Origin: CAZHSN01 sp964535125
Lineage (GTDB): Bacteria > Armatimonadota > HRBIN16
DNA length: 25,518 nucleotides
Assembly (NCBI GenBank): GCA_964535125.1
Contig: CAZHSN010000037.1
Span: 1 to 25,518, forward strand
Direction of reading: 5' to 3'
Shown: piece by piece, positions 15,918 through 23,891 of the stretch
Position numbering within the stretch: position 1 is the stretch's first letter
Layout of the letters: every line of letters begins with the position of its first letter
Position numbers and translations under genes: made by a program
Notes under the pieces: model-generated
Seen by the model: the letters and a program-made list of their open reading frames with translations, nothing else
The model's database searches: none
What the model was told of the DNA's origin: nothing

Positions 15918-17345
15918 CTAGGCGCCGCGTAGTCGGTCAATGAACGTATTCACGTTCCACATCTGTGTGTATGGCCGGTCCAGCGGTCCGAACCGCGTCG
16001 GCGCTTTCATCCAAGTGAAAGTATTGTAGATATCGGGGGTGCCGCCCGCTTTACGGTAGTGATCGATGAAGTTGAGCGTGTGCTGGAAGTAGATGCGGTC
16101 GCGCTGGTCGGGTGTCAGTACGCCTTCGGGTTCGTAGTCCTGAAGGTCGGTGTTGAAGAAGATGCCGTACTTCAACCCATGCGCGCGGGCGATCTGTTCC
16201 ACGTCCCGCAGCCGCTTAATGAAGTCGATGCGCCGCACCGCGTCGGGCTGGTTGGTCGGCGCCAGTTTCAACGTATAGTCATACGGGCAGTCCATCATCA
16301 GGCCGTACAACGGCGTGCCCAGCGCCTTCAAACGTTCGATGGTGCGCAGCAGCACCGGATAGTAGTCGCCCCGTCCCGTCGACCCCTTCATTGGTTTCAT
16401 GTCGAAGTATGCGGGTCCGCCTTTCCAGCCCCAGTTCGGAAAGTTGCTGATCAACACCGACCGGATGCGCGGGAAGCGGGATTGCCAGACCCGGATTGCC
16501 TGCGACAGTTGATCGATGACTTCATCCAAGGTAATCGAGGTGAGTTTGTCGTCAGGATACAGGCCCCGATACAGCGGATCATCCAGATCCAGATAGTGCA
16601 CCTCGCCGCCCAGTCCGCCGTCTGATGGGGCGCTCCACCACTTGCGGATCCAGTCCATCTCCTGCTCGGCGCTGTCGCGTCCAAAGGTCTTCCCCCGGGG
16701 CGCCATCCACTGCGACAGACCGGCCAGTTCGATGATCAACGGCAGTCGAAACCGGTCCATCTGCCGTTTCGCCACCTGCATCTGTTCCAAGGTGGCCTGG
16801 CGCAGGGTGCCCACCGGATAGTAAAGGCCCTGAACGCGCCGGAGCAGCCTGTCTGCGTCTGGCTTCGCCAGGAAGTCGAACGACTCCCCATACGGCTGCG
16901 CGAAGGGACACTCGGCGCCCAGCCAGATTTGGGCATCATCTGCGACCGGTACGCGGGGCGGATTGGGGAAGGGCTTGGGAATCTGGATGACCGGTGCGGT
17001 TTGTACGGTTCTCGGGGAGCCGTTCAATGGGACCAGTTTGCCGGATGCGTCCAGCACGCCCGCATGAAACGCGTGCCGACGGCCATCGCGCCATTTCTGC
17101 GGAATCGGCGCGGAGAACGCGCTTCCGGCATATGGTGTGGTGCGCAGATCCGGCCGATCGATGGAGGCCTCGGCGGTGAAGTCGGCTTGTGGCGACAATG
17201 GGCGGTCGACGGTGAACAGCACTGTCAACCGGAATCCGGGACGGGACAGGTCGCAAACCCAACCGAAACAGCGTCGGCCGTCGGTGGCGGGGTCCATCGC
17301 ACTGTGGATCCCGGGTGCTGCCGAGAGATTGCCCGATGCTTGCAT
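15918..17345 (-). CDS. GWVCD-domain/TIM-barrel protein, putative glycosidase
   Basis: A 475-residue protein of no family I can name. Residues about 22-115 match a common beta-sandwich module (CFGWVCDLSRPGFRLTVLFTVDRP, then RPDL, AFSAPIP, WRDGRRHAFHAGVLDASGKL, LNGSPRTV) that elsewhere accompanies glycan-active enzymes. Residues about 135-475 look like a (beta/alpha)8 barrel: LPLIIELAGLSQW, VHYLDLDDPLYRGLY, IRSVLISNFPNWGW, PLYGLMMDCPYDY, LKYGIFFNTDLQDYEPEG, GTPDIYNTFTWMKAP. The start at 17345 is uncertain because the only AAAGGA is 13 nt upstream. The next Met (17297) has no RBS at all. No signal peptide is visible. It is the first gene of the minus-strand pair, with its promoter in the dyad-rich 17346-17453 region. 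Confidence 0.68.
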   Translation of the reverse strand: MQASGNLSAAPGIHSAMDPATDGRRCFGWVCDLSRPGFRLTVLFTVDRPLSPQADFTAEASIDRPDLRTTPYAGSAFSAPIPQKWRDGRRHAFHAGVLDASGKLVPLNGSPRTVQTAPVIQIPKPFPNPPRVPVADDAQIWLGAECPFAQPYGESFDFLAKPDADRLLRRVQGLYYPVGTLRQATLEQMQVAKRQMDRFRLPLIIELAGLSQWMAPRGKTFGRDSAEQEMDWIRKWWSAPSDGGLGGEVHYLDLDDPLYRGLYPDDKLTSITLDEVIDQLSQAIRVWQSRFPRIRSVLISNFPNWGWKGGPAYFDMKPMKGSTGRGDYYPVLLRTIERLKALGTPLYGLMMDCPYDYTLKLAPTNQPDAVRRIDFIKRLRDVEQIARAHGLKYGIFFNTDLQDYEPEGVLTPDQRDRIYFQHTLNFIDHYRKAGGTPDIYNTFTWMKAPTRFGPLDRPYTQMWNVNTFIDRLRGA

Positions 17346-17385
17346 TGTGCAGAATTCGTCCTTTCATGCCCGCGCAGCGGCGTGT

Positions 17386-17420
17386 GGTCCTATATAGTAA
17401 TACTATGCTCTATTAGGACC
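17386..17420. promoter_or_regulatory. Nested dyads in a divergent AT-rich promoter
   Basis: This AT-rich island stands out in GC-rich surroundings within the 108-bp divergent gap. The outer arms are GGTCCTA (17386-17392) and TAGGACC (17414-17420); with one bulged base the arms extend to ATAG. The inner palindrome is ATAGTA-A-TACTAT (17394-17406). The inner arms themselves resemble -10 boxes (TACTAT on either strand; TATAGT on plus), so a bound protein would cover promoters of both 17345 (minus) and 17454 (plus). No strong -35 hexamers are visible. Confidence 0.55.
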
Positions 17421-17453
17421 CTGGCGTGGACGGGCGCCACAAGGAGGCTATTG

Positions 17454-18146
17454 ATGAAACGCTGGATGCTGGGATGTTTCGCGGCTGCGGCTGCGTCGCT
17501 GTGGCTGGCTGGCTGCGGCTCCACGAAGTCCGATGACATCAACGCGGCGGTTATCTTCCAGTCGTACCGGTACGAGTTCAACGCCGGTACCGGGCACACG
17601 ATCGGCCAGGCGCGGTTTCTTGTCCGCACCGCCGCGGGAGAGATGATCCGGCTGGTGTCCCCGGCGGAAGTCCGTCTGAACGGTGCGCTGATGACCGATT
17701 TTTCGGACTTTTTGAAGCGCGGCTATGAGATGGTGCTGAACCGGTATGAGCGGATCGGGACGTTTCGATACACCGACCGCGACCGCATGGTCTACACCAA
17801 TACCGCAGACCTGACCCAAGTCGCCTCCATTGCCATGCCGGCCGGATTGACCGAAATCGACAGCTCCCGGGACTTTACCATCCGGTGGACGGGAGACGCG
17901 CTGGGGCCGCAGGAGACCGCGGTGCTGGAAGTGAAATGGACCAACGGCGCGTACAACCAGAATGTCTCTGAGACAGGGCTGACCGGTATCCGGCTGACCA
18001 CCCATGACTTGGGTGCGATCGGACGCAGAACCGTGAGCATGCGGCTGCAGCGTCTGCGGAAGATGCCGCTGCAACAGGCCACACCAATGGGTGGTGAGAT
18101 GGAACTGGTCTGGAGCAGCCCCACGGTACAGGTGCAGATCCGCTGA
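17454..18146 (+). CDS. Small lipoprotein of unknown function
   Basis: A 230-residue lipoprotein. MKRW followed by an Ala/Leu core leads to the lipobox LAGC with lipid-attached Cys21, then GSTKSDD. AAGGAGG lies 6 nt before the ATG; the open frame extends far upstream but over the oppositely oriented gene. The mature part (AEVRLNGALMTDF, RIGTFRYTDRDRMVYTNTADL, RDFTIRWTGDALGPQETAVLEVKW, LGAIGRRTVSMRLQRLR) reads as beta-sandwich segments. I know no named family for it. It is not alignable by eye with the HAF lipoproteins that follow 91 bp downstream, but probably shares their promoter and location. Gly follows the Cys, which does not signal inner-membrane retention. Confidence 0.8.
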   Translation: MKRWMLGCFAAAAASLWLAGCGSTKSDDINAAVIFQSYRYEFNAGTGHTIGQARFLVRTAAGEMIRLVSPAEVRLNGALMTDFSDFLKRGYEMVLNRYERIGTFRYTDRDRMVYTNTADLTQVASIAMPAGLTEIDSSRDFTIRWTGDALGPQETAVLEVKWTNGAYNQNVSETGLTGIRLTTHDLGAIGRRTVSMRLQRLRKMPLQQATPMGGEMELVWSSPTVQVQIR

Positions 18147-18237
18147 CCGGTACATACTCCCGGGCACGCACCGGCGCGCGGACTACAGCAACCCTGACCA
18201 CGTGTGGGCGTGGCGCAGTGACAGGAGGCGGTAACAG

Positions 18238-19932
18238 ATGAAGTGGTGGATCGCGTTGCTTGCGGTATGTGCGCCGTGTCTGGGGTTGCTGAGCGGCTGC
18301 GGAGGCGGCAGTGACGAGACCAGCGCCGGCATGGCGCCGCTGCGCGTTTCTATCGCCTGGTCTGAACGGGCGCGGTCGCTGACAGGCCCCTCTTCCGCGC
18401 TGTCTGCCGAGGTGATCGTCGCTGCCGCACTGCGTAACGGAGAGGATTACCGGTTCACAGTTGACCGTCCCGAGAGCGCAGATCCGACGGTTCAGGAGTA
18501 TCTGTCACCCCAACCGGTGCTGACCGGCCGCCGGACAGTTACCGTACGGTTCCGGGCCGGATCGGGCGGCCAGGGCGATGTCGTGGGTGTGGCAGCCGAT
18601 GTCGTGACCATTGCGGCGGACGGCACCGGTTTGGGCCATCTGACCACGGTGGGTTCGGTAGCCCAGGTGTATGTTCCGGAAGGTCAGACGCTGAGGGAGG
18701 GACAGGCCCGGGAGTTGACTGTGGCGGTTCGCGATGCGCAGGCCCGGCTGCTCGCGGTGACACCGGGATCTGTGTTTTGGTCGGTGCTAGACGGTACCAG
18801 CTTGGTATTCGCCGAAGGGTTGGCTCGCGCCGAACACCGGGGTGTCTCGGTGGTGACGGCCACCGTTGACGGCCACACCAGCAACCGGGCTCCAGTGAAC
18901 GTAGTGGCCGCGGCCCTGGCTCAACTGGTGCCGTTGCCGCCAGGTGCGCCGTCTGACGCACCTAATACGGCGAATGGGGTCTCCCCCGACGGCCTCTGGG
19001 TGGTTGGTCGGTGTGATGTGGACGAGACGCGCATTGCCTACCGGTGGAACCGGACGCAGACCGCACCGGAGTTACTGGGTGTCATGGCCGGTTACACCAA
19101 GGGCAGCCAGGCCAACGCGGTGAACGCCGACGGGACGGTGATCGTGGGGTTCGCGTTGAGCGAAGGCGGTTTACGCCGCGCCTTTATCTGGAGACCTGGC
19201 GACGGCATGCGTCCGGTACCGGGAATATCCGATGATATCCTGCGTTCGGAGGCGCTTGCCGTCTCTGCGGATGGACGGACCGTCGCAGGCCGATGCAGCA
19301 CGCTCGATACGCAGTACGGCTGGTGCTGGTCAGAGACCCACGGTTTCGTGCTGCTGCGAGATGACATCCCCGAGGAAGAGGAGATGCACTACAGCGATGC
19401 CGTGGCGGTCACAGCGGACGGTACGACAGTACTGATGACGTCCGCCGTGCGTATGGATGCCGAGATAGGCATCGTGGCGCGGGCGGTCTTGTATGACATC
19501 GCCACCGGTGAACGCCGAACACTGCCGGCCGACGGGTTAACCCGGCTGCAGGCGCAATGGATCAGCCCCGACGGATCCGCTGTCACCGCCCTGACACGGC
19601 GCGGTGAGGATGAGTCCACCAGCGGTGTGCGCTGGACGCCGGCTTCGGGGTGGGTGACCATCACGGAGGGTGACCGGCGGCCGGTATGCGGATCCGCGGA
19701 CGGGATGTTGATTGCAGGCGGTGGACTGGGTCTGGGTGATGCGTTCGTGTGGGAATCGTCCCGCGGTGTACGAACGCTCGAGTCGCTGCTCGTGGAGCGA
19801 GGCGTGATGGGCGGACTGCAGGGGTTCCGTCCGTGGCACGTTTCCGGCGTGTCTCACGATGGCCAGGTGCTGGTTGGCCGCGCCGACTCGGACGGTGGTC
19901 AACGCGGTTTTGTGGTCGCCCTGCCGCGGTGA
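18238..19932 (+). CDS. HAF-repeat lipoprotein, paralogue 1
   Basis: A 564-residue lipoprotein. The signal and lipobox LLSGC give Cys21, then GGGSDE. Residues about 34-225 form the domain shared by all three paralogues (LRVSIAWSERARSLTGPSSALSA, FTVDRPE, TVRFRAGSGGQGDVVGVAAD, GSVFWSV, TATVDGHTS); its second half resembles a bacterial Ig-like (Big2) fold. Residues about 228-564 are seven HAF-type blades of the form [AG]xSxDGxxVVGxxxxxxxxRAFxWxxxxG, a probable seven-bladed propeller ending in GFVVALPR. AGGAGG lies 9 nt before the start. HAF proteins are named for this extracellular repeat and have no proven reaction. Its Trp/Arg-rich blade loops would suit ligand binding. Confidence 0.85.
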   Translation: MKWWIALLAVCAPCLGLLSGCGGGSDETSAGMAPLRVSIAWSERARSLTGPSSALSAEVIVAAALRNGEDYRFTVDRPESADPTVQEYLSPQPVLTGRRTVTVRFRAGSGGQGDVVGVAADVVTIAADGTGLGHLTTVGSVAQVYVPEGQTLREGQARELTVAVRDAQARLLAVTPGSVFWSVLDGTSLVFAEGLARAEHRGVSVVTATVDGHTSNRAPVNVVAAALAQLVPLPPGAPSDAPNTANGVSPDGLWVVGRCDVDETRIAYRWNRTQTAPELLGVMAGYTKGSQANAVNADGTVIVGFALSEGGLRRAFIWRPGDGMRPVPGISDDILRSEALAVSADGRTVAGRCSTLDTQYGWCWSETHGFVLLRDDIPEEEEMHYSDAVAVTADGTTVLMTSAVRMDAEIGIVARAVLYDIATGERRTLPADGLTRLQAQWISPDGSAVTALTRRGEDESTSGVRWTPASGWVTITEGDRRPVCGSADGMLIAGGGLGLGDAFVWESSRGVRTLESLLVERGVMGGLQGFRPWHVSGVSHDGQVLVGRADSDGGQRGFVVALPR

Positions 19933-20104
19933 TCCTGCGTCAGGTCGGTTAGTACAGAGTGGCTGAGCCGTAAGGCAGACAAACCCGTCGCCCACGTTGT
20001 CAGCCCGGGTGACCGTCGAACGCAGCTGTCCGGACGGGGTGGACTCGGGTTGTGCCGCACGCCGGAACGCCGGCCGCCGGCGCTGTGGAATACCTGGCCG
20101 TTGA
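19933..20104. other. Non-coding spacer, possibly eroded HAF sequence
   Basis: With the adjoining remnant this forms the 420-bp gap between HAF paralogues 1 and 2. No intact frame or RNA gene is seen. A short stretch at 20067-20087 reads TPAAGAV, recalling the TPASGWV of blade 5 in the paralogues. From there to the clear remnant is roughly 55 nt shorter than in the intact genes, so the homology may extend here with deletions. This is weak and needs an alignment. Confidence 0.35.
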
Positions 20105-20307
20105 CCGGATCCCAGTGACGCCTTCTTCAGGCTTACATACAAGGATACGGAGACCTGAACAACAGGATGAACGTTTTGGTTGTTTGGCGTGGACGGCAGG
20201 GCAAAGGCCCGACGGCGGTGAATGGGATGTCTGCAGAGGGGCAGTTGCTTATAGGCAGCGCATGGACGGCCGCATTCGGTGGGTTCGTGATAGCGTTGTC
20301 GCGTTGG
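20105..20307 (+). pseudogene. Decayed C-terminus of a fourth HAF paralogue
   Basis: At 20105-20131 the DNA reads PDPSDAFFR, matching ADPGDAFIW of paralogue 3. At 20143-20304 it reads GYGDLNNRMNV... then PTAVNGMSAEGQLLIGSAWTAAFGGFVIALSR, matching GYRNLYNVMRQ... and SPQAIFGCSADGQVMVG...GFVLTIPR. These are the end of blade 6 and all of blade 7. The two segments are in different frames; the distance is 1 nt shorter than in paralogue 3, so a frameshift occurred within 20132-20142. The codon where the three intact genes stop is TGG at 20305-20307, and the frame continues into paralogue 2. The rest of the gene is missing. The match is by eye but extends over about 65 codons. Confidence 0.82.
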
Positions 20308-20336
20308 TGCGGTATGAAACCCCCACAGGGGATGAC

Positions 20337-20344
20337 AAGGGAGG
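20337..20344 (+). promoter_or_regulatory. RBS fixing the HAF paralogue 2 start
   Basis: AAGGGAGG lies 8 nt before the ATG at 20353, which begins a standard lipoprotein signal. It shows that the upstream in-frame sequence (from 20167) is pseudogene remnant and not part of this protein. Confidence 0.8.
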
Positions 20345-20352
20345 TGTCCGCG

Positions 20353-22077
20353 ATGAGGTGGTTGTTGTATGGTGCGGCGTTGACCGGCCTGTGCGTTCTG
20401 CTGACCGGATGCGGCGGCGGAAGCGACGAGGGAGCGGTCAGCCGCGAAGCGCGTTTGCGGGTGTCGATCGCCTGGGGTGAGCGGTCGCGCTCATTAACCG
20501 GGCCGTCTTCGGCGCAGTCCGCAACCGTCACCGCTGTCAAGGCGCGTCGCGATGGAAAGGACATGGTGTTTACCGTCGACCGTCCGGAGGGACCGGAGGC
20601 TCAGACCGTCGAATACCAGTCACCGGATCCGGTGGCGGTCGGCCGGCATACGGTGCAGGTGCGCTTCCACGCCGGCCGGAACGGTACAGGCGACGTGGTC
20701 GGACTGGCGAGTGACGCTGTGGAGATCGCTCCGGATGGCAGCGGTCTCTCCAACCTCAGCACCGTAGGGATGGTAGCCGCCGTATTGGTTCCGGATGGTC
20801 AGCGGATCCCGGAAGGAGGGACTGCGGCGATGGCCGTGCGCGTTGTGGGTGCGAACGGACAGTGGATCGCGGTCGCTCCCGATGCGGTGTTTTGGACCGT
20901 GGTGGAGGGCCCCGATCTGGTGACTTTCACCAACGGTGTGGCCCGCGGTCTTCGGCATGGTCGCGCCCGCGTGCTGGCCACGGTGGACGGTAAGGCCAGC
21001 GCGCCGGCCAACCTGGATGTCGTGGTGGCGCCTGCAGCCCGCCTGATCCCTCTGTTACCCGGCGCCGATCCATTACAGGATCCCAATGAAGCGCTGGCGA
21101 TCTCTGCGGATGGCGTGTGGGTGGTTGGGTCGTGCAGCACCTCAGCGGGGAGACGTGCATTCCGCTGGAACCGTATCGGTGTGTCGGCGCGCAGCACGGA
21201 CATGGTTCCTGAGGATCTGGGTGTGTTGCCAGGATATGCCGAATCGGTTGCGTATGGCGTCAGCGCCGATGGACGGGTCGTGGTGGGCGCCTGTTACAAC
21301 GGCTACAGTGCCGGTCAAGCCTTCGTCTGGCGTGAGGGCAACGGGATGCGGCCTGTGGACGGCATGCCAGGTGACGCCGCCATCTCGGAAGCGTTGGCCG
21401 TATCCGAAGATGGATCTACCGTGGTGGGTTGGTACCAGGACGATGAGGATGTGCTGGGCTTTCAGTGGGCCGAGTCGTATGGCCTGATCAGCTTGGATGA
21501 CGTCCAGGATGCCCGTCTTCGCGACCGCATCTGGGCGAAGGCCGTCGCCGTGAACGCCAACGGCAGTAAGGTGCTGCTCAGTGCGGCCTATGACGTGGAT
21601 GACGAGGGGTCGCTCCTGATCATGCCGGTGATGGTGCGCACGCAGGAGTCATACGAAATGCTGTGTGATGTCAGCGGCGCGACCGCCGATACGGACGCCA
21701 CCTGGATGAATCGAGACGCCACGGTGGTGACGGGACACACGGCCTTGTCCAAGCACCGGCCATCGACTCCGACGCGCTGGACACCGGCCAGCGGCTGGGT
21801 AAAGATGCATCCATTGATGCTGACCGCACCGTTGTGCGGGTCAGCCGATGGATCCATCATCGCTGGAGGCGCAGCCAACCCTGGCGACGGGTTCATCTGG
21901 AGCGTTACCGAGGGTTACCAGAGCATCAACAACATCCTGTGGCGATACGGCATCGCCGATGGTCTGGAGGGCAACGGCCCGTCTGCCATTCGCGGCGCGT
22001 CTGCCGATGGTCAGGTATTCGTCGGCATCGCAGGCACGGCGCCCTTCCGCGCGTTTGTCATCACGTTGCCTAGATAA
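20353..22077 (+). CDS. HAF-repeat lipoprotein, paralogue 2
   Basis: A 574-residue lipoprotein with MRWLLYG, a Leu-rich core and lipobox LLTGC (Cys20), then GGGSDEG. The shared N-terminal domain (LRVSIAWGERSRSLTGPSSAQSA, FTVDRPEGPEAQTVEYQSP, VQVRFHAGRNGTGDVVGLASD, DAVFWTVVEG, LATVDGKAS) is followed by seven HAF-type blades (for example SADGRVVVGACYNGYSAGQAFVWREGNGMRPV) ending AFVITLPR. It is closer to paralogue 3 than to paralogue 1 (both have IAVAPDA, TVDGKAS, RLxPLLPGAD). Translation from an upstream in-frame codon would fuse the pseudogene remnant and bury the signal peptide, so start choice matters. Function: probable surface-anchored binding protein; ligand unknown. Confidence 0.85.
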   Translation: MRWLLYGAALTGLCVLLTGCGGGSDEGAVSREARLRVSIAWGERSRSLTGPSSAQSATVTAVKARRDGKDMVFTVDRPEGPEAQTVEYQSPDPVAVGRHTVQVRFHAGRNGTGDVVGLASDAVEIAPDGSGLSNLSTVGMVAAVLVPDGQRIPEGGTAAMAVRVVGANGQWIAVAPDAVFWTVVEGPDLVTFTNGVARGLRHGRARVLATVDGKASAPANLDVVVAPAARLIPLLPGADPLQDPNEALAISADGVWVVGSCSTSAGRRAFRWNRIGVSARSTDMVPEDLGVLPGYAESVAYGVSADGRVVVGACYNGYSAGQAFVWREGNGMRPVDGMPGDAAISEALAVSEDGSTVVGWYQDDEDVLGFQWAESYGLISLDDVQDARLRDRIWAKAVAVNANGSKVLLSAAYDVDDEGSLLIMPVMVRTQESYEMLCDVSGATADTDATWMNRDATVVTGHTALSKHRPSTPTRWTPASGWVKMHPLMLTAPLCGSADGSIIAGGAANPGDGFIWSVTEGYQSINNILWRYGIADGLEGNGPSAIRGASADGQVFVGIAGTAPFRAFVITLPR

Positions 22078-22093
22078 CTGGCAGCGTCGATCA

Positions 22094-22139
22094 TGTGGTC
22101 CGGGGATGTCTCTTCGGACCACACGCTCGCCATAGAGCG
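22094..22139 (+). other. Two abutting hairpins between HAF paralogues 2 and 3
   Basis: The first is TGTGGTCCG (22094-22102) and CGGACCACA (22115-22123), a 9-bp perfect stem with 12-nt loop. The second is CGCTC (22124-22128) and GAGCG (22135-22139), with loop GCCATA, starting at the next base. No T-run follows, so they are not classic terminators. They could set relative expression by RNA processing or stability within the HAF transcript. Confidence 0.5.
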
Positions 22140-22169
22140 GGTTGCTTTCCGTGAGAAAGGACCGCTGCA

Positions 22170-23867
22170 ATGAAGTGGATCATCGCAATCGGATTGCTTG
22201 CCGTACTGACCGGTCTGCTGGCCGGATGCGGCGGCGGTGATGACGGCTCAGTCCGCGGGTCCACCCGCCTGCTGGCGTCGATCGCCTGGGCGGAACGTTC
22301 GCGCTCGTTGACGGGACCGTCATCGGCGTTGTCTGCCGTGATCACGGCTGTACAGGCGCGCCCCGATGGCCGTGACATGCAGTTTACGGTGGACCGCCCG
22401 GACGGTGCAGACGCGCAGACCGTGGAGTATGTCTCCACTGAAGCCGTATTGACCGGCAGGCACACCGTACAGGTGCGTTTCTACGCCGGCAAAGCCGGTA
22501 CCGGCGACGTGGTGGGTGTGGCCAGCGACGTGGCGGAGATCAAGCCGGACGGCAGCGGGTTGGCCGAGTTGACCACCACAGGACTGGTCGCCACGGTGCA
22601 GGTTCCGGCAGGACAGCGCGTGCCGGAAGGCGGTTCGCGCGCGCTGGCGGCCGCCGTGTACAGCAGCACTGGCACGCTCATTGCCGTGGCGCCCGATGCC
22701 ATCTTCTGGACAGTCACCGGAGGAGCGGATCGGTTGCGGATCACTCAAGGTATGGCGCAGGGTATCCGGCATGGTCAGGCGCGGGTACACGCCACCGTGG
22801 ACGGCAAGGCCAGTGCATCGGTCGATGTGGATGTGGTAGTGGCGCCCGGAGCAAGGCTGGTGCCGCTGCTGCCCGGCGCCGACGAGGCCTCAAGCGTGAA
22901 TACTTCGGCGGCGATCACGCCCGATGGGCGGTGGGTGGTCGGGTGGTCAGAGTGCCCCGAAGGAGTGCGCGCCTACCGATGGGACCGGTGGAGTTCCGAT
23001 CCGCCTGTGAACCTGGGGACGCTTCCGGGGTATGGGGCCCGTTCGATGGCGAACGCCATCAGCAGCGACGGTTCGGTGGTGGTTGGCGCCTGTACAAACG
23101 ACGCGAATGTTTGGTGTGCTTTCCGATGGACGGAAGCGACCGGTATGCAGGTGATCCCGGATATGCCGCCAGACGCAGGAGACAGCAATGCGATGGCTGT
23201 GTCTGCCGATGGGCGTATGGTAGTGGGCAGCTATGCCGACGGCGACGATCGCTACGGCTTCTACTGGTCCGAAGCGACCGGGTTCGGGCGATTGGCGGAC
23301 CTGCAGGATCTGAATGCGGACAAGCGGGTTGCAGAAGCCGTGGCGGTGAACGCGGATGGGTCGCGCATTTTGTTGAACGCCGCATGGGACGTGAGTGATA
23401 CGGGCTTGCTCATGACGCAGCCGGTGATGGTGCGCCCGGGCCTGTCTTACACCCCGATGGGTGGTCTGGACCTGAACGCGCCGGATGCTACGGCCTCCTG
23501 GATGGACGCCAAAGGCACGCTGGTATTGGGGTATTCCATGCTGTCCGACCAGATGGGCACTCCGGTTCGCTGGACGCCGTCCAGCGGCTGGGTGGCGTTC
23601 TCACCCCGATTCGTCACCATTCCTCATTGCGCCTCGGAGGATGGCGCTGTGATGGCCGGCGGCGGCGCTGACCCGGGCGACGCGTTCATCTGGAGCCACG
23701 ATGAAGGATACCGCAACCTGTACAACGTGATGCGTCAGTTCAACATCATCGGTTTATTGGAGGGGAGAAGCCCGCAAGCGATCTTCGGGTGTTCGGCAGA
23801 CGGACAGGTGATGGTGGGAGACTGCGGGTTGCCATTCCGCGGGTTCGTGCTGACCATACCGCGGTAA
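22170..23867 (+). CDS. HAF-repeat lipoprotein, paralogue 3
   Basis: A 565-residue lipoprotein with lipobox LLAGC (Cys20), then GGGDDGS. GAAAGGA lies 8 nt before the ATG. The shared domain occupies about 33-225 (LLASIAWAERSRSLTGPSSALSA, FTVDRPDGADAQTVEYVS, VQVRFYAGKAGTGDVVGVASD, DAIFWTVTGG, HATVDGKAS). Seven HAF-type blades then run to the end, beginning near AAITPDGRWVVGWSECPEGVRAYRW, SMANAISSDGSVVVGACTNDANVWCAFRW, SNAMAVSADGRMVVGSYADG, AEAVAVNADGSRILLNAAWD, ATASWMDAKGTLVLGYS, HCASEDGAVMAGGGADPGDAFIW and AIFGCSADGQVMVGD. Its stop is only 24 bp before the GH5 gene, so the two are probably co-transcribed, which ties the HAF lipoproteins to glycan breakdown. Confidence 0.86.
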   Translation: MKWIIAIGLLAVLTGLLAGCGGGDDGSVRGSTRLLASIAWAERSRSLTGPSSALSAVITAVQARPDGRDMQFTVDRPDGADAQTVEYVSTEAVLTGRHTVQVRFYAGKAGTGDVVGVASDVAEIKPDGSGLAELTTTGLVATVQVPAGQRVPEGGSRALAAAVYSSTGTLIAVAPDAIFWTVTGGADRLRITQGMAQGIRHGQARVHATVDGKASASVDVDVVVAPGARLVPLLPGADEASSVNTSAAITPDGRWVVGWSECPEGVRAYRWDRWSSDPPVNLGTLPGYGARSMANAISSDGSVVVGACTNDANVWCAFRWTEATGMQVIPDMPPDAGDSNAMAVSADGRMVVGSYADGDDRYGFYWSEATGFGRLADLQDLNADKRVAEAVAVNADGSRILLNAAWDVSDTGLLMTQPVMVRPGLSYTPMGGLDLNAPDATASWMDAKGTLVLGYSMLSDQMGTPVRWTPSSGWVAFSPRFVTIPHCASEDGAVMAGGGADPGDAFIWSHDEGYRNLYNVMRQFNIIGLLEGRSPQAIFGCSADGQVMVGDCGLPFRGFVLTIPR

Positions 23868-23891
23868 GCGCGCCGCAGGAGGGGACCACGG

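Noticed and set aside
16929..17453. N-terminal extension of the small lipoprotein
   Set aside because: It overlaps the oppositely oriented gene and the divergent promoter. The RBS and lipoprotein signal at 17454 mark the real start.
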